Positions 17,606 through 26,830 of a stretch of DNA of 64,000 nucleotides are shown piece after piece. The notes under the pieces are model-generated. The model was not told where the DNA came from. It was given only the letters and a program-made list of their open reading frames with translations, and did no database searches. Positions within the stretch are counted from its first letter, which is position 1; each line of letters opens with the position of its first letter. A program made the translations under genes and the position numbers. Source of the DNA: an uncultured Chryseobacterium sp. (GTDB taxonomy: Bacteria; Bacteroidota; Bacteroidia; Flavobacteriales; Weeksellaceae); contig CAJYLH010000022.1 in assembly GCA_913775525.1 (NCBI GenBank), positions 339,400 to 403,399 on the forward strand, written 5' to 3'.

Positions 17606-18529
17606 TTAAATATCTAAAAATGCAGGCTTTTTCTGCGTGATCTGCTCACGTATTTGCCTGAATGTATCTTCTTCTTTTGAAATTTTCCTGTATTTCTGCA
17701 ACAATTTTTTGTAATTATCAAACTTACGTAATAGGATAGCTTTGGCCATACCTTGTTTAAGCGCTTTTTTTTCCTGCTGGAAAGAATGGTTGAGGTTGGG
17801 ATTCATAATATTGATCTCTACTCCCAAATCTTCATAAACAGAATAATCAACCTTATTCAAAAATTGTTTGCCGTCATGCACAACTTTACTTCCCGGCACC
17901 AATACTGTTTTTTTTCTGTGATAGGTGACACGGTTGGCATACTCTGCATCTTCTCCATAATGAAAAAAGTACGGATTGAATCCTCCCACAGTTTCGATAG
18001 TGCTTTTAGGCAGCAGCCAATGGGCAGCATTGATAAATTTCAACTCATAATAAGGCTTCAGATCCTGAAAATACAAGTCTGATATCAGTCGGGTATGTTC
18101 GAAATTAGTGGCGATGTATTTATCCAGGAAAATATCCAGTTTTTTTTCACTTCCATCTATGTGCATTGGACTCAGAATTCCTAGTTCATCTTTATCAGGG
18201 TGGTTGTTATAAACCGCAAGCAGATTTTCAAGACTGTCCCGATACAGCCATGCATCCTGGTTCATCAGGTAAAAGAATTCTGCTCCGGATGTGTATGCTT
18301 TTTCAATGCCGATATTATTCGCTTTGCCAAATCCAAGATTTTTTTCCGACTGGATCAATTCCACTTCCGGGAAGTGCTTACTGATGTATTCCTGAGTGCC
18401 GTCAGAAGATCCGTTGTCGACTACAATACAGTTGACGTGTACGGAAGAATTTCTCAGGCTTCCAAAACATCTTTCCGCCCATTTCATGGCGTTGTAGGTA
18501 ACAATAATGATGTGGATTTTCGGCGTCAT
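17606..18529 (-). CDS. Family 2 glycosyltransferase (rhamnosyltransferase-like)
   Basis: From ATG at 18529 the protein has 307 residues. It starts IHIIIVTYNAMKWAERCFGSL and has VDNGSSDGTQEYI, FGKANNIGI, NQDAWLY and an acceptor-site FFHYGEDAEYANR. This set is typical of the rhamnosyl- or galactofuranosyl-transferase branch of GT2. A farther ATG at 18553 would overlap the previous gene by 20 bases. The start at 18529 lies a few bases after that gene's stop and puts the family motif in its normal place, so I prefer it. Without RmlC and RmlD in the window, dTDP-rhamnose as donor cannot be assumed. Confidence 0.9.
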   Translation of the reverse strand: MTPKIHIIIVTYNAMKWAERCFGSLRNSSVHVNCIVVDNGSSDGTQEYISKHFPEVELIQSEKNLGFGKANNIGIEKAYTSGAEFFYLMNQDAWLYRDSLENLLAVYNNHPDKDELGILSPMHIDGSEKKLDIFLDKYIATNFEHTRLISDLYFQDLKPYYELKFINAAHWLLPKSTIETVGGFNPYFFHYGEDAEYANRVTYHRKKTVLVPGSKVVHDGKQFLNKVDYSVYEDLGVEINIMNPNLNHSFQQEKKALKQGMAKAILLRKFDNYKKLLQKYRKISKEEDTFRQIREQITQKKPAFLDI

Positions 18530-18533
18530 TTTA

Positions 18534-19202
18534 TTAAATGTATTTTTCTGCAAGCATTTTCAGGTACTTTTCAGGGGAAGTCTCTGTGAAAAAAGTATTT
18601 ACTGCTTCCGTAAAATCTACTCTGTAAAAGTCACCCTCATCAGACTCTGTGTAATCTGCCTCTGCTCCGATATGTTCCTGTATAACATTTACAATGGACT
18701 TTAAATCATAGTAATACGGATAAGCAAAATTAACGGTATCATTACTGATGTCTGAACAGCGGCTGCTGACAAACCATGGGATATCATCGATATCCAGCAG
18801 AAGCCTTCTTGCCCTGCGGTGAAGATTAAATTTAGCTTCAGATTTAATCTGGCTTTTAAGGAAATTAAAAAGGGTATTTGGATTGCCTCCTTTACCTACG
18901 ATATTTCCAATTCTTAAAATGATATAATTTTCTGCATTCTCTCTGATATAGTCTTCCAGCTTCAGCTTATGTATGATATATTGGCTGTCCTGTTTGGATT
19001 GATCATGGATGCTTAGAGTGGAAAAATAAAATAATTTGCTTCCCGGGTTAGATTCAAGGCTGTTTTTAAGAAGGGAGCATTCCCTTTCAAATTCTGAGCT
19101 TCTGGTTTCCAGTGAATTCGAGACGCCTGAAGCAAAAAAAAGAAGCTCTTCTGTATCAATATGCTGTAATGAGTTGGCAATAAGTCCGTTTCCTATAATC
19201 AT
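18534..19202 (-). CDS. Short NAD(P)-binding epimerase/dehydratase-like protein
   Basis: The 222-residue protein begins MIIGNGLIANSL, a shortened dinucleotide-binding loop, and contains FSTLSIHD with a serine position and YIIHK, which matches the YxxxK catalytic pair of extended short-chain dehydrogenases. RIGNIVGKGGNPNTLFN follows as in the family. It is about 80-100 residues shorter than typical sugar epimerases, lacking part of the first Rossmann strand. It may be a reductase acting on a nucleotide-sugar keto intermediate. It overlaps the upstream gene by 4 bases. Confidence 0.7.
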   Translation of the reverse strand: MIIGNGLIANSLQHIDTEELLFFASGVSNSLETRSSEFERECSLLKNSLESNPGSKLFYFSTLSIHDQSKQDSQYIIHKLKLEDYIRENAENYIILRIGNIVGKGGNPNTLFNFLKSQIKSEAKFNLHRRARRLLLDIDDIPWFVSSRCSDISNDTVNFAYPYYYDLKSIVNVIQEHIGAEADYTESDEGDFYRVDFTEAVNTFFTETSPEKYLKMLAEKYI

Positions 19203-20164
19203 TTGTTGTTTGAGTTTGCTTTAGGCATGAACCTTTTTATCAGGTTTCGTGCGATAAATATAGCGTAAGTTTTTTTTCTTTTTAGTTTTTGAAGATAATA
19301 ATTCTGTTCTTTTGCAATTGAAAATAAGAAAGATTTCCGGTGGTATCTCCCGTAGGTAATGTCTTCATCAATGATATTCCTTCCGTTTTTTTCAAATTTT
19401 ATCATTTTAGGGTAATGCTGCGGTACCTCACCTTTAAGAAAATAAGTACTCAGCTGTTTACCTTTCAGTTTTAAGTTGAAATTATAAAAATGTGCCATAT
19501 CACTTGCCGAGATCATCAGTATGCGGTAATCCTTTGATCTGCGCATAACGGTCATCGCAGCCTGGTAGGCAATGAGATAATCCAGCAGCCAGTCTTCTTT
19601 AATATTCTGCCTTCGTGCGGGATTATGTTTGATTTCAGGATAAAAGTTATGGGGATCCGGTGAGTAATAGCATTGTCTGAACTCCCTATGCCAGTCATGG
19701 ATCATCTTTCCGTTTTTGGGAGTGGCGATAAACCATGTTTCGAGGATAGGATATTCAAAGTCATTCGTTATGTGATCTGAGTAGAAACCTATCAGGTCAG
19801 CATTGGTCTGTGATTTTGAATGGTACAGCCAGTCAAGGTTTTCAGTGAGCATAATGCTGGCATCAATCCAGAATCCGCCAAACGTATCTAATATGGTAAG
19901 CCTGGTAAGATCGGTAAAATTAACGAAGGAGATATCTTCCCGGACTGTCATTTCTATATCCGGCAAAAACTTTTTCACAGACTCTCTGTTCAAAACATGG
20001 ACCTCAAAATCGGGCAGATATCGCTTCAGATTTCGAACACAGGCATTTACCAGGGGTGATTCTGTGGGATAGTCCCAGAATGACCAGATGATCTTAGGAA
20101 TCGGTTCGGAATTCTGTGGCCCTTCTCCCCACAGGATTTCTTTATATTTTACCGGAGGCAGCAT
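19199..20164 (-). CDS. Capsular polysaccharide synthesis glycosyltransferase (GT32/OCH1-like)
   Basis: The 321-residue protein has IPKIIWSFWDYPTESPLVNAC near the start, then DLTRLTILDTFGGFWIDASIM with the conserved D-x-D-like acidic site, the signature of the Caps_synth group of GT-A enzymes. It should transfer a sugar, possibly mannose or galactose, to the growing glycan. The C-terminal part is basic. It overlaps the short epimerase-like gene by 4 bases and follows a GT8-like gene after 40 bases. Assignment to the family is firm; the donor is not known. Confidence 0.88.
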   Translation of the reverse strand: MLPPVKYKEILWGEGPQNSEPIPKIIWSFWDYPTESPLVNACVRNLKRYLPDFEVHVLNRESVKKFLPDIEMTVREDISFVNFTDLTRLTILDTFGGFWIDASIMLTENLDWLYHSKSQTNADLIGFYSDHITNDFEYPILETWFIATPKNGKMIHDWHREFRQCYYSPDPHNFYPEIKHNPARRQNIKEDWLLDYLIAYQAAMTVMRRSKDYRILMISASDMAHFYNFNLKLKGKQLSTYFLKGEVPQHYPKMIKFEKNGRNIIDEDITYGRYHRKSFLFSIAKEQNYYLQKLKRKKTYAIFIARNLIKRFMPKANSNNK

Positions 20165-20204
20165 TGTTTTTTCTTTAATGTGTTATAAAATGTTAACTGT
20201 ACTT

Positions 20205-21164
20205 TCAGTATCTTATTCTGTAGTACATCTGTTTCAGCTTTTTGATCTGTTTATCCCAAAGAGACTCATTCTGTTCTCTTATCAGCCGGTCAAAATACTC
20301 CAATCTCTGGGATATGATGCTTTTAAAACCGTTTTTAACGAGGCTGTTATCAAATCTTTCAAGGTGAGGTTTCAGCAGATGGTCTTCTCCTTTCAAAATT
20401 TTATCAATGGTGACATTGGTGAAATGAATGAAGACCACTGGGAAAGTGCCGTTAATGTTCACTTCATCATTTTCCGGATCTTTTGTCCTTCTGCAAAAAT
20501 CAATATTCCAGCTCGCGAGATTACAGCCCAGATCTCTCACAATCTTCACTTTTTCAAAGTAAACAGGAATAAGATTCAGGTAAACCTGATCATGATACAG
20601 TCCGACCTCAGGATTATTCCCGCAGAAAATATAACAGTTTTCCGCCCAGTATTCCAATGCACCTTTACCATGTGCATTAGCGCCAATGAATCCTGCATTG
20701 AATATTCCATGTTTAAATGTAGCATTGAACTCTGCCGGGTTTTCACCGGGTGTCAGAGGCCGCCAATGCGGAGTAAGGAGGATATGGGAAGCATCTAAAT
20801 AATCAAATAAAAACTGATACACATTAAAAAAATAGATATCAGCATCCGTAAAGATCACTTTTTCACTGAACTCAAGGCACTTTGATACCAATACAGGTTT
20901 CAGGGCCCATCTCAGAATATTCAGGTTATCTTTATATTGATGAATGATTTCCTGCGAAAACTTTACGCCGTCAAAATCATCCAGGGTTAATATCTTGATG
21001 TTTTTACCGATCGTCCTGGACGAATGGTCTTCTACGGAATGATCAACCACCGCAACATACAGGATGATATCACGGTCAAATTCTGCCAGGGAATCATACA
21101 GTGACAGTGCCCAGGAAAAGTAATTGTTGGTAATGATCGTACAAAAGGCTTTGGGATGCTTCAT
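20205..21164 (-). CDS. GT-A glycosyltransferase with DAD motif (GT8-like)
   Basis: The 319-residue protein begins AFCTIITNNYFSWALSLYDSL, a typical start of GT8-like transferases. It has KVIFTDADIYFFNVYQFLFD, where DAD is the metal-binding D-x-D site, and ends with an HFTNVTIDKI segment. These proteins transfer hexoses from UDP donors with retention. It lies between a GT32-type and a GT2 gene and overlaps the latter by 4 bases. The exact family number is uncertain because the C-terminal half is not typical of GT8. Confidence 0.8.
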   Translation of the reverse strand: MKHPKAFCTIITNNYFSWALSLYDSLAEFDRDIILYVAVVDHSVEDHSSRTIGKNIKILTLDDFDGVKFSQEIIHQYKDNLNILRWALKPVLVSKCLEFSEKVIFTDADIYFFNVYQFLFDYLDASHILLTPHWRPLTPGENPAEFNATFKHGIFNAGFIGANAHGKGALEYWAENCYIFCGNNPEVGLYHDQVYLNLIPVYFEKVKIVRDLGCNLASWNIDFCRRTKDPENDEVNINGTFPVVFIHFTNVTIDKILKGEDHLLKPHLERFDNSLVKNGFKSIISQRLEYFDRLIREQNESLWDKQIKKLKQMYYRIRY

Positions 21165-22075
21165 CTGTGTAAAATTTTTGTCCTTATCCGGTATTTCAGT
21201 AATTTATACCTGAAGTAGGCATAAGCATAAAAGAATGGCCTGGCTTTCCTGAACAGAAAAACAGGCGATACCGACTGTTTCCGGAGCTCATAATAGATCC
21301 AGAAGTGGTTTCTTTCATACCCCAACTTTTCGTTAAGGTTTTGATAAATAAAAGAAAGTACATACAGGTATTCCTGGTATTTGGCATTGGTAGCAGACTT
21401 CAGGCTTCTGGTGGTTTTATCATGGAACCTGAAATGATTAAGCACATCGCTGCAGAAATAGATATTGCTCGTCAGTAAAATCATAGTCCAGAAAAGCCAG
21501 TCACCAGAGTAAAACATGGTCTTCATCCGAGAAAAATCAAAATCCTGCTTCCTGAAGATACAGGCACTGGCATTAGGAATGGTATTTCTGAACTTTAAAA
21601 AATTGCGTATTTCATCCTTTCCTTCATTGTAATGCGAAGAATGCCACCTTTTTTCATCCAGGCTATCCGGCCAGAAGATATCATAAAAACGACCGTTTTC
21701 ATCAACATTGTCCGATCTGCTGTACACCAGGCCTACATTTTCTTTTTCAAAGAATAAAGGCATCAGTCTCTCGAGGAAGCTGGTCTCAGCAAAATCATCA
21801 CTTTCTGCAATCCATATATAGTCTCCTTTGGCGAGGCTGATTCCTTTTTCCCACTGTGCAAACGGACTTCCCGAGTTTTTTTCATTGATAATAATATGGG
21901 AAGTTTTGGGATGGGAAGCATATTCCTGCAGTATCATACTGCTGTTATCCGTAGAGCAGTCATCCAGAAGAATCACCTCAAAGTGATCATAGGTCTGCTC
22001 AAATACGCTTTTCAGTCTTTGAGGCAGGAACTTTTCATGATTGTAGTTGGGAATGATAACGGAAACTAAACTCAT
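21161..22075 (-). CDS. Family 2 glycosyltransferase
   Basis: The 304-residue protein has VSVIIPNYNHEKFLPQRLKSV, DDCSTDNSS, the motif WIAESDDFAET (about residues 88-98) and NTIPNASACIFRK in the acceptor half. It is a standard GT2 polysaccharide transferase. The tail (about 260-304) is rich in aromatic and basic residues, compatible with membrane contact. It overlaps neighbours on both sides by 4 bases, showing tight translational coupling. The donor sugar is unknown. Confidence 0.91.
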   Translation of the reverse strand: MSLVSVIIPNYNHEKFLPQRLKSVFEQTYDHFEVILLDDCSTDNSSMILQEYASHPKTSHIIINEKNSGSPFAQWEKGISLAKGDYIWIAESDDFAETSFLERLMPLFFEKENVGLVYSRSDNVDENGRFYDIFWPDSLDEKRWHSSHYNEGKDEIRNFLKFRNTIPNASACIFRKQDFDFSRMKTMFYSGDWLFWTMILLTSNIYFCSDVLNHFRFHDKTTRSLKSATNAKYQEYLYVLSFIYQNLNEKLGYERNHFWIYYELRKQSVSPVFLFRKARPFFYAYAYFRYKLLKYRIRTKILHR

Positions 22076-22941
22076 TTCATACGACTTATTAAGGTAATTA
22101 ATCTCGTCTTAAACGTATAATATCGAGAATTCTTAAATTTTAAATTTTGAATGGACAGATGCATGTTTGAGTCCTGAAGTTTCAATATCGTATTTTTCTT
22201 TTTTTCAAGAATCAAACAGATAAATTCATTTAAATGTTCAGATCTGAAATGACTGATAATGTATTGATGTGCTTTAGTTTCATTTTCCAGCATGTAGTTA
22301 TGGTCTTTTGTCATACTTTTCTCATGCATCCTGTAAAAGGCCTGTCTATTATCCGTAATAATGTACCGTGGATTGTTCTGAATAAAGTGAAGCCAGAAGA
22401 TAAAATCCTCTTTTGCTTTCAGATTTTCATCAAAACTATCTGAAATAAGAGATTTTCTAAAGATAGCACAATGAATAGGAATGGTATATTTCTCATCCCA
22501 ATTAAACAACATATTCCTGAATGATAATTCTTCATCAATAAAATAACAATAATCTTCTAGGAGCTTTTCTTCATCAAAGAGCTGATAATTGGAAATGATA
22601 AGATCTTTCGAATCAAAATAGTTTGACGCATATTCAAATTTATCGGTGGCTATTTTGTCATCACAGTCCAGAAATTGGATCCATTCGCCACTTGATAATG
22701 CCAGTCCTGCATTTCTGGCGGATGACAAACCTCCGTTTTCTTTATAAAGATATTTAAAACGCAAATCCTTTTCCGCCCATTTTTTTGCCACATCCTCTGT
22801 ATGATCAGGACTTCCATCATTGACAATTATACATTCCCAGTTTTGGTAAGTCTGATCTAAAACAGATTGAAGACACTCATCCAGATACTGAGCTTGATTA
22901 TAACAGGGAACAATGACTGAGATTAGTGATAATGTTGACAT
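22072..22941 (-). CDS. Family 2 glycosyltransferase
   Basis: The 289-residue protein has ISVIVPCYNQAQYLDECLQSV, NDGSPDHTEDVAK, GLSSARNAGL and FLDCDDKIA, the DXD-type site (about 91-99). The acceptor half has ENLKAKEDFIFWLHF with the expected acidic residue. It is the first gene of the visibly AT-richer stretch that runs to about 30 kb, with many AAA, ATT and AAT codons. It overlaps the next GT2 gene by 4 bases and follows the GT-B gene after 23 bases. Confidence 0.91.
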   Translation of the reverse strand: MSTLSLISVIVPCYNQAQYLDECLQSVLDQTYQNWECIIVNDGSPDHTEDVAKKWAEKDLRFKYLYKENGGLSSARNAGLALSSGEWIQFLDCDDKIATDKFEYASNYFDSKDLIISNYQLFDEEKLLEDYCYFIDEELSFRNMLFNWDEKYTIPIHCAIFRKSLISDSFDENLKAKEDFIFWLHFIQNNPRYIITDNRQAFYRMHEKSMTKDHNYMLENETKAHQYIISHFRSEHLNEFICLILEKKKNTILKLQDSNMHLSIQNLKFKNSRYYTFKTRLITLISRMK

Positions 22942-22964
22942 GCAATGAATGTTTTAAGCGGAAT

Positions 22965-24131
22965 TTAATATTTTAAATTAAAGATTCTTTCGTACTCAGC
23001 CTCAATTGTTTTGATGTGATTGACAGCACTCCTTGTCTTTAGGACATCATTATATTGCTTTTCTGACAAATCTTCAGCTTTGTTCTGATCTGTTAAGATT
23101 TCAATTGTTTTAGCAACAAACTGGTTTAAATTTTTATAGTGAGGATATACCGGATTTTTGTACTCATTCGGATTCGGCTTAAAATCCCAGCATAATAACG
23201 GAACTCCGGTCGTACAGATATCAAACCCTGCATAACCGGCTGGTCTGTCATTATTGTACCCCTGAAACCATGATAAATCTAACTTCTCATCAATTGCCGT
23301 ATCGGTAATATCCTCCTGGTGTCCTCGGAAGAATACTTTATCTTGCATTCCTATTCTTTCAAGAGACTGTGTCATTCCTGTTTGTATGGGATCTCCATTT
23401 CCAAAAATATGGAGTTCACAATTTGGAAGTCTGTCTAATAATAATTGAAAAGAATAGAAAAATGGATCTAAAGGCTTAAACGGATCAAGTCTTGTGAATA
23501 TGCCTATTTTCTTTATTGAGGAATTCTGAAATTTCCATCTTCTTTTTTTTTCATCTATTTTCATAAACAGCGGAACAAAAACAGAATGGTAATTCTTAAA
23601 TTGTTCAAGCTCATATTTCAATTCTTCTTTTTTAAAACCGGTACAAAAATTATAATATAATTCATGATTGAAATTATCATACAATGTCCTTTTCTGAAAT
23701 CTCGCCGTCATTGTATAGATTAAACTTTTCTTTCTGACAGAATCAGATACTGAATTGATATAAATATACTCTCCCATCCAGTGTATTACATCAAACTCAT
23801 CCAAGTAGTTTGATAAATCCTCATTCCAGAAACTTGGATTCTTAGGAAACAGTCCCAGATACTTTTTTATTTTATTCCTTATCCGACCTTGTTCCGTATA
23901 TCTGTAGTCTATAAACTCGTCAGCATATTTTATTTTTGTACCCAGTTGTTTATGCAGGTCTTCATAATATCTTATCTTCCATACCGGATTGATGTCTTTC
24001 ACTTTTTCCAGGCAAAATATAGTCAGATCAAATTTTTCTTTATCAAGTACTCTATCCAACTCATAGGCAAAGCGCTCAGCTCCTGCTCTGTAAAATCCGG
24101 CTACAACAAAAAGTACTTTAATTTTTGTCAT
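22965..24131 (-). CDS. GT-B glycosyltransferase (GT4-like)
   Basis: The 388-residue protein starts VLFVVAGFYRAGAERFAYEL, the common start of GT4-type enzymes. Its C-terminal domain has IGIFTRLDPFKPLDPFFYSF, LHIFGNGDPI, VFFRGHQEDI and a donor loop in GYAGFDICTTGVPLLCWDFK. The usual E-x7-E pattern is not intact, so it is a divergent member. The start overlaps the transaminase gene stop by 14 bases. The base composition is AT-rich like its neighbours. Confidence 0.8.
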   Translation of the reverse strand: MTKIKVLFVVAGFYRAGAERFAYELDRVLDKEKFDLTIFCLEKVKDINPVWKIRYYEDLHKQLGTKIKYADEFIDYRYTEQGRIRNKIKKYLGLFPKNPSFWNEDLSNYLDEFDVIHWMGEYIYINSVSDSVRKKSLIYTMTARFQKRTLYDNFNHELYYNFCTGFKKEELKYELEQFKNYHSVFVPLFMKIDEKKRRWKFQNSSIKKIGIFTRLDPFKPLDPFFYSFQLLLDRLPNCELHIFGNGDPIQTGMTQSLERIGMQDKVFFRGHQEDITDTAIDEKLDLSWFQGYNNDRPAGYAGFDICTTGVPLLCWDFKPNPNEYKNPVYPHYKNLNQFVAKTIEILTDQNKAEDLSEKQYNDVLKTRSAVNHIKTIEAEYERIFNLKY

Positions 24132-25251
24132 AATAATATTCTTTGATTTTGCGAATGATAATTTTCTGCTGCTCTTGAGTTAATTCATAGTAGAAGGGTA
24201 ATCTTACTAAGCAATCCGTTAATTCGTCTGAAACCGGCATCTCTCTACCGTCATGTTTATCTATATAAAACGGGCTCTTATGTAAACTCAAATAATGAAA
24301 GACAACATTAATGTCATTTTCCTTTAAATATTTTATCAGATCGCTTCGTTCATGAACATTACTACATATGATATAAAACATATGGGCATTATTGGTTGCA
24401 TAATCCGGAATAGATGGCAGTTTTATCCTTCCTGTTTCCTCTAAATGCCTTAAGGAATTATAGTATGTATTCCATATATGCTTGCGTTTGTTTTGTATAT
24501 CATCAAGGTTTTCAATTTGTGCGTAAAGAAATGCAGCTATAATATCTGACGGTAAAAATGAAGAACCAATATCTACCCAGCCGTACTTATCAATTTCTCC
24601 ACGAAAAAAAGCAGAACGATTTGTCCCTTTTTCACGTATAATTTCAGCACGTTCAACAAAACGTTCGTCATTAATTACCAGCATTCCACCTTCGCCTGAA
24701 ATTATATTTTTAGTTTCATGAAAAGAAAATGCGGCTAAATGACCAATGCTTCCCAATGGTTTTCCTTTATAAAAGCTATCAATGGCCTGTGCGGCATCTT
24801 CTACTACAAAAAGATGGTATTTATTCGCTAATGCCATGATTTTGTCCATGTTACAGGCAATACCTGCATAATGTACAGGAACGATAGCTTTGGTGTTTGG
24901 TGTAATTAATTTTTCAATGAGCTCAACATCTATATTGGGATTGTCTTTTCCACTATCAACAAAAACAATTTTTGCACCGCGCAACATAAATGCATTTACC
25001 GTTGATACAAAAGTGTATGAGGGAACAATAATTTCATCACCTTCTTTTATATCGAGTAAAATGGCAGCCATCTCTAAAGCATCGGTACATGAAGTGGTTA
25101 GTAATGCTTTTCTAAATCCATATTTTTGTTCAAAAAACTGATGGCATTTTTTTGTAAAAATTCCATCACCCGAAATTTTTCCGCTCATCACAGCTTCTTT
25201 AATATATTCAGTCTCTTTGCCTGTAAGGTATGGCTTATTAAATCCAATCAT
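24118..25251 (-). CDS. rffA: dTDP-4-amino-4,6-dideoxygalactose transaminase-like aminotransferase
   Basis: The 377-residue protein belongs to the DegT/DnrJ/EryC1 family of PLP sugar aminotransferases, and the opening MIGFNKPYLTGKETEYI with SGKISGDG is typical of RffA/WecE. The PLP lysine is in AFSFHETKNIISGEGG, and VVEDAAQAID contains the cofactor-binding Asp. It should convert dTDP-4-keto-6-deoxyglucose and glutamate to dTDP-4-amino-4,6-dideoxygalactose (dTDP-Fuc4N). RmlA and RmlB in the same locus make that substrate. A PLP enzyme making the 4-amino-gluco isomer is the main alternative. Confidence 0.9.
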   Translation of the reverse strand: MIGFNKPYLTGKETEYIKEAVMSGKISGDGIFTKKCHQFFEQKYGFRKALLTTSCTDALEMAAILLDIKEGDEIIVPSYTFVSTVNAFMLRGAKIVFVDSGKDNPNIDVELIEKLITPNTKAIVPVHYAGIACNMDKIMALANKYHLFVVEDAAQAIDSFYKGKPLGSIGHLAAFSFHETKNIISGEGGMLVINDERFVERAEIIREKGTNRSAFFRGEIDKYGWVDIGSSFLPSDIIAAFLYAQIENLDDIQNKRKHIWNTYYNSLRHLEETGRIKLPSIPDYATNNAHMFYIICSNVHERSDLIKYLKENDINVVFHYLSLHKSPFYIDKHDGREMPVSDELTDCLVRLPFYYELTQEQQKIIIRKIKEYYYDKN

Positions 25252-25256
25252 TGTTT

Positions 25257-26168
25257 TTATTTTTCTAATATAGCTATGCCAAAACCTGTTTTCCCATAAC
25301 CATTGCCATTGTAAAGCATATATCTTTCTCCTTCATGATCGAATAAAAAGGGATAACAGATCATATCGCTATCCCAGCCTTTATTAGATACATCAATGCC
25401 AGATAGCTGATCTTTTCTGATCCAATCAAATCCATTTTCAGATTCAGCGTATCCAATCCGGTAGGTTTCTGAGGAAGGTCCTCCACGATAAGAATACCAC
25501 ATCTTGTACATGTTGTCTTCCTTGATAACCCGAGGGACAGATATTGCATATTCGTTATCATATATAAAATCAATAGCGATTTTTCCTGTTGGTAACCATG
25601 TAAAACCATCAACAGATGTTGCTATTTTTATATGATAGAAATGTACAGGTGCATCATTAATTATTTCCCAACGAATGCAAGAAAGATAATACATTAGATA
25701 ATTTCCTTCGTCTTCTATAACACAACAACTTGCCACAAAACATGGATCATGAATATTTCTATCTAGTATAGGCCCCTGGTGCAGATGCTTAAAAACTCCA
25801 TTTTCTTCTTTCGCCATTCCTATTGCATTTCGAAATGGTACAGAAACACCTAGATTCCAACCTATATAATATAAATATTTTTCGTTGCTTATAGTAAATG
25901 CCTGGCAAGGCATCACACCATCATGATTAAAAAGACCATTATCTCCATTCTGTAAGAGAGGTGTTTCAACGATTTCCTTAACCTCCATTGAATTCATATC
26001 AAAATCCAATGCTGCTAATATTGATTTTCCTTCTACATTACGGGAGGAAAATCCTATTCTCACAATATCATCTGTAATATCTAAAACGAATGGAACTGCA
26101 GCATGACTTTTCATCCATGAAGATGTCCCATTAGGAGAGAATATGTTTTTAATTTTTTTCCAGTGCAT
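25257..26168 (-). CDS. Five-bladed beta-propeller protein, glycosidase-like, unknown role
   Basis: The 303-residue protein has the repeated blade pattern of GH43/GH32/GH130-like propellers: DGVMPCQAFTI, LDRNIHDPCFVASC, EYAISVPRVIKEDNMYKMWYSY and GWDSDMICYPFLF, each with an acidic residue at a blade start and YLMYY or YMLYNG strands. No signal peptide is seen, so it is probably cytoplasmic. Similar proteins occur inside polysaccharide loci with unknown function; hydrolysis, phosphorolysis or a binding role are all open. It is 1 base from the acyltransferase gene and 5 bases from the transaminase gene. Confidence 0.65.
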   Translation of the reverse strand: MHWKKIKNIFSPNGTSSWMKSHAAVPFVLDITDDIVRIGFSSRNVEGKSILAALDFDMNSMEVKEIVETPLLQNGDNGLFNHDGVMPCQAFTISNEKYLYYIGWNLGVSVPFRNAIGMAKEENGVFKHLHQGPILDRNIHDPCFVASCCVIEDEGNYLMYYLSCIRWEIINDAPVHFYHIKIATSVDGFTWLPTGKIAIDFIYDNEYAISVPRVIKEDNMYKMWYSYRGGPSSETYRIGYAESENGFDWIRKDQLSGIDVSNKGWDSDMICYPFLFDHEGERYMLYNGNGYGKTGFGIAILEK

Positions 26169-26830
26169 TACAGTTTAAACATATTACTGGTTTTGTCCAG
26201 TTTATTTGATTTTGCAGGAACATATACACTTTTTTCTTCCGTATTCTTGGTAATAATACTGCCTGCACCTAACAATGTTTCCTTACCAATTGTTACCTGA
26301 TGGCCGATCGTAGAATTTACTCCGACAAAACAATTAGACTCAACATTACAGTGTCCGGATATTACCACATGCGAACTGATAAAGTTGTGACTTTCAATGA
26401 CGCTATGATGTCCGATGTGATTACCGCTCCAGAGAGTTACATTATTTTTAATTTCTACGAATGGCTGTATGGTATTATCCTCAAGGATAAAACAGTTATC
26501 CCCACATTTAAACTGTGATAAATAACTGCATTTACTGCTTATGTATGAAACAAGGTTGTAACCTCTTGCCTTTGCTTCATGATATTTTTTTTCGCGGAGC
26601 ATGTTCATCTGTGCATAACTTAATGCTATAAACATTTTATATTCCGTTGGAGGATACTTACTCACAATATCTTCAAAAGCAATTAAAGGTTTATTTTCAT
26701 ACATATCATTTTGACAATAATCTCTATCAACTGTAAAAGCAACTACCTCGTATTTTGAATCTATTTCGAAATAGTAATTCGCAAGTTGAGCGATATCTCC
26801 GGTACCGAATATGATTATTTTTTCTTTCAT
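26168..26830 (-). CDS. NeuD/PglD-like sugar N- or O-acyltransferase
   Basis: The 220-residue protein has an N-terminal Rossmann-like part (KIIIFGTGDIAQLANYYF) and a C-terminal hexapeptide beta-helix (SGNHIGHHSVIESHNFISSHVVIS broken here as two repeats; GVNSTIGHQVTIG; LLGAGSIITK). This two-domain layout is that of NeuD and PglD, which acetylate sialic acid or UDP-4-amino sugars. The HIGHHS element contains the expected catalytic histidine. Next to a 4-amino-sugar transaminase it probably acylates the amino group, but the acyl donor may not be acetyl-CoA given the neighbouring WbqC. It overlaps the methyltransferase gene by 4 bases. Confidence 0.85.
   Translation of the reverse strand: MKEKIIIFGTGDIAQLANYYFEIDSKYEVVAFTVDRDYCQNDMYENKPLIAFEDIVSKYPPTEYKMFIALSYAQMNMLREKKYHEAKARGYNLVSYISSKCSYLSQFKCGDNCFILEDNTIQPFVEIKNNVTLWSGNHIGHHSVIESHNFISSHVVISGHCNVESNCFVGVNSTIGHQVTIGKETLLGAGSIITKNTEEKSVYVPAKSNKLDKTSNMFKL

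Noticed and set aside
20088-20798. 236-residue plus-strand open frame
   Set aside because: Antisense to the GT32-like and GT8-like genes, with no recognisable domain.
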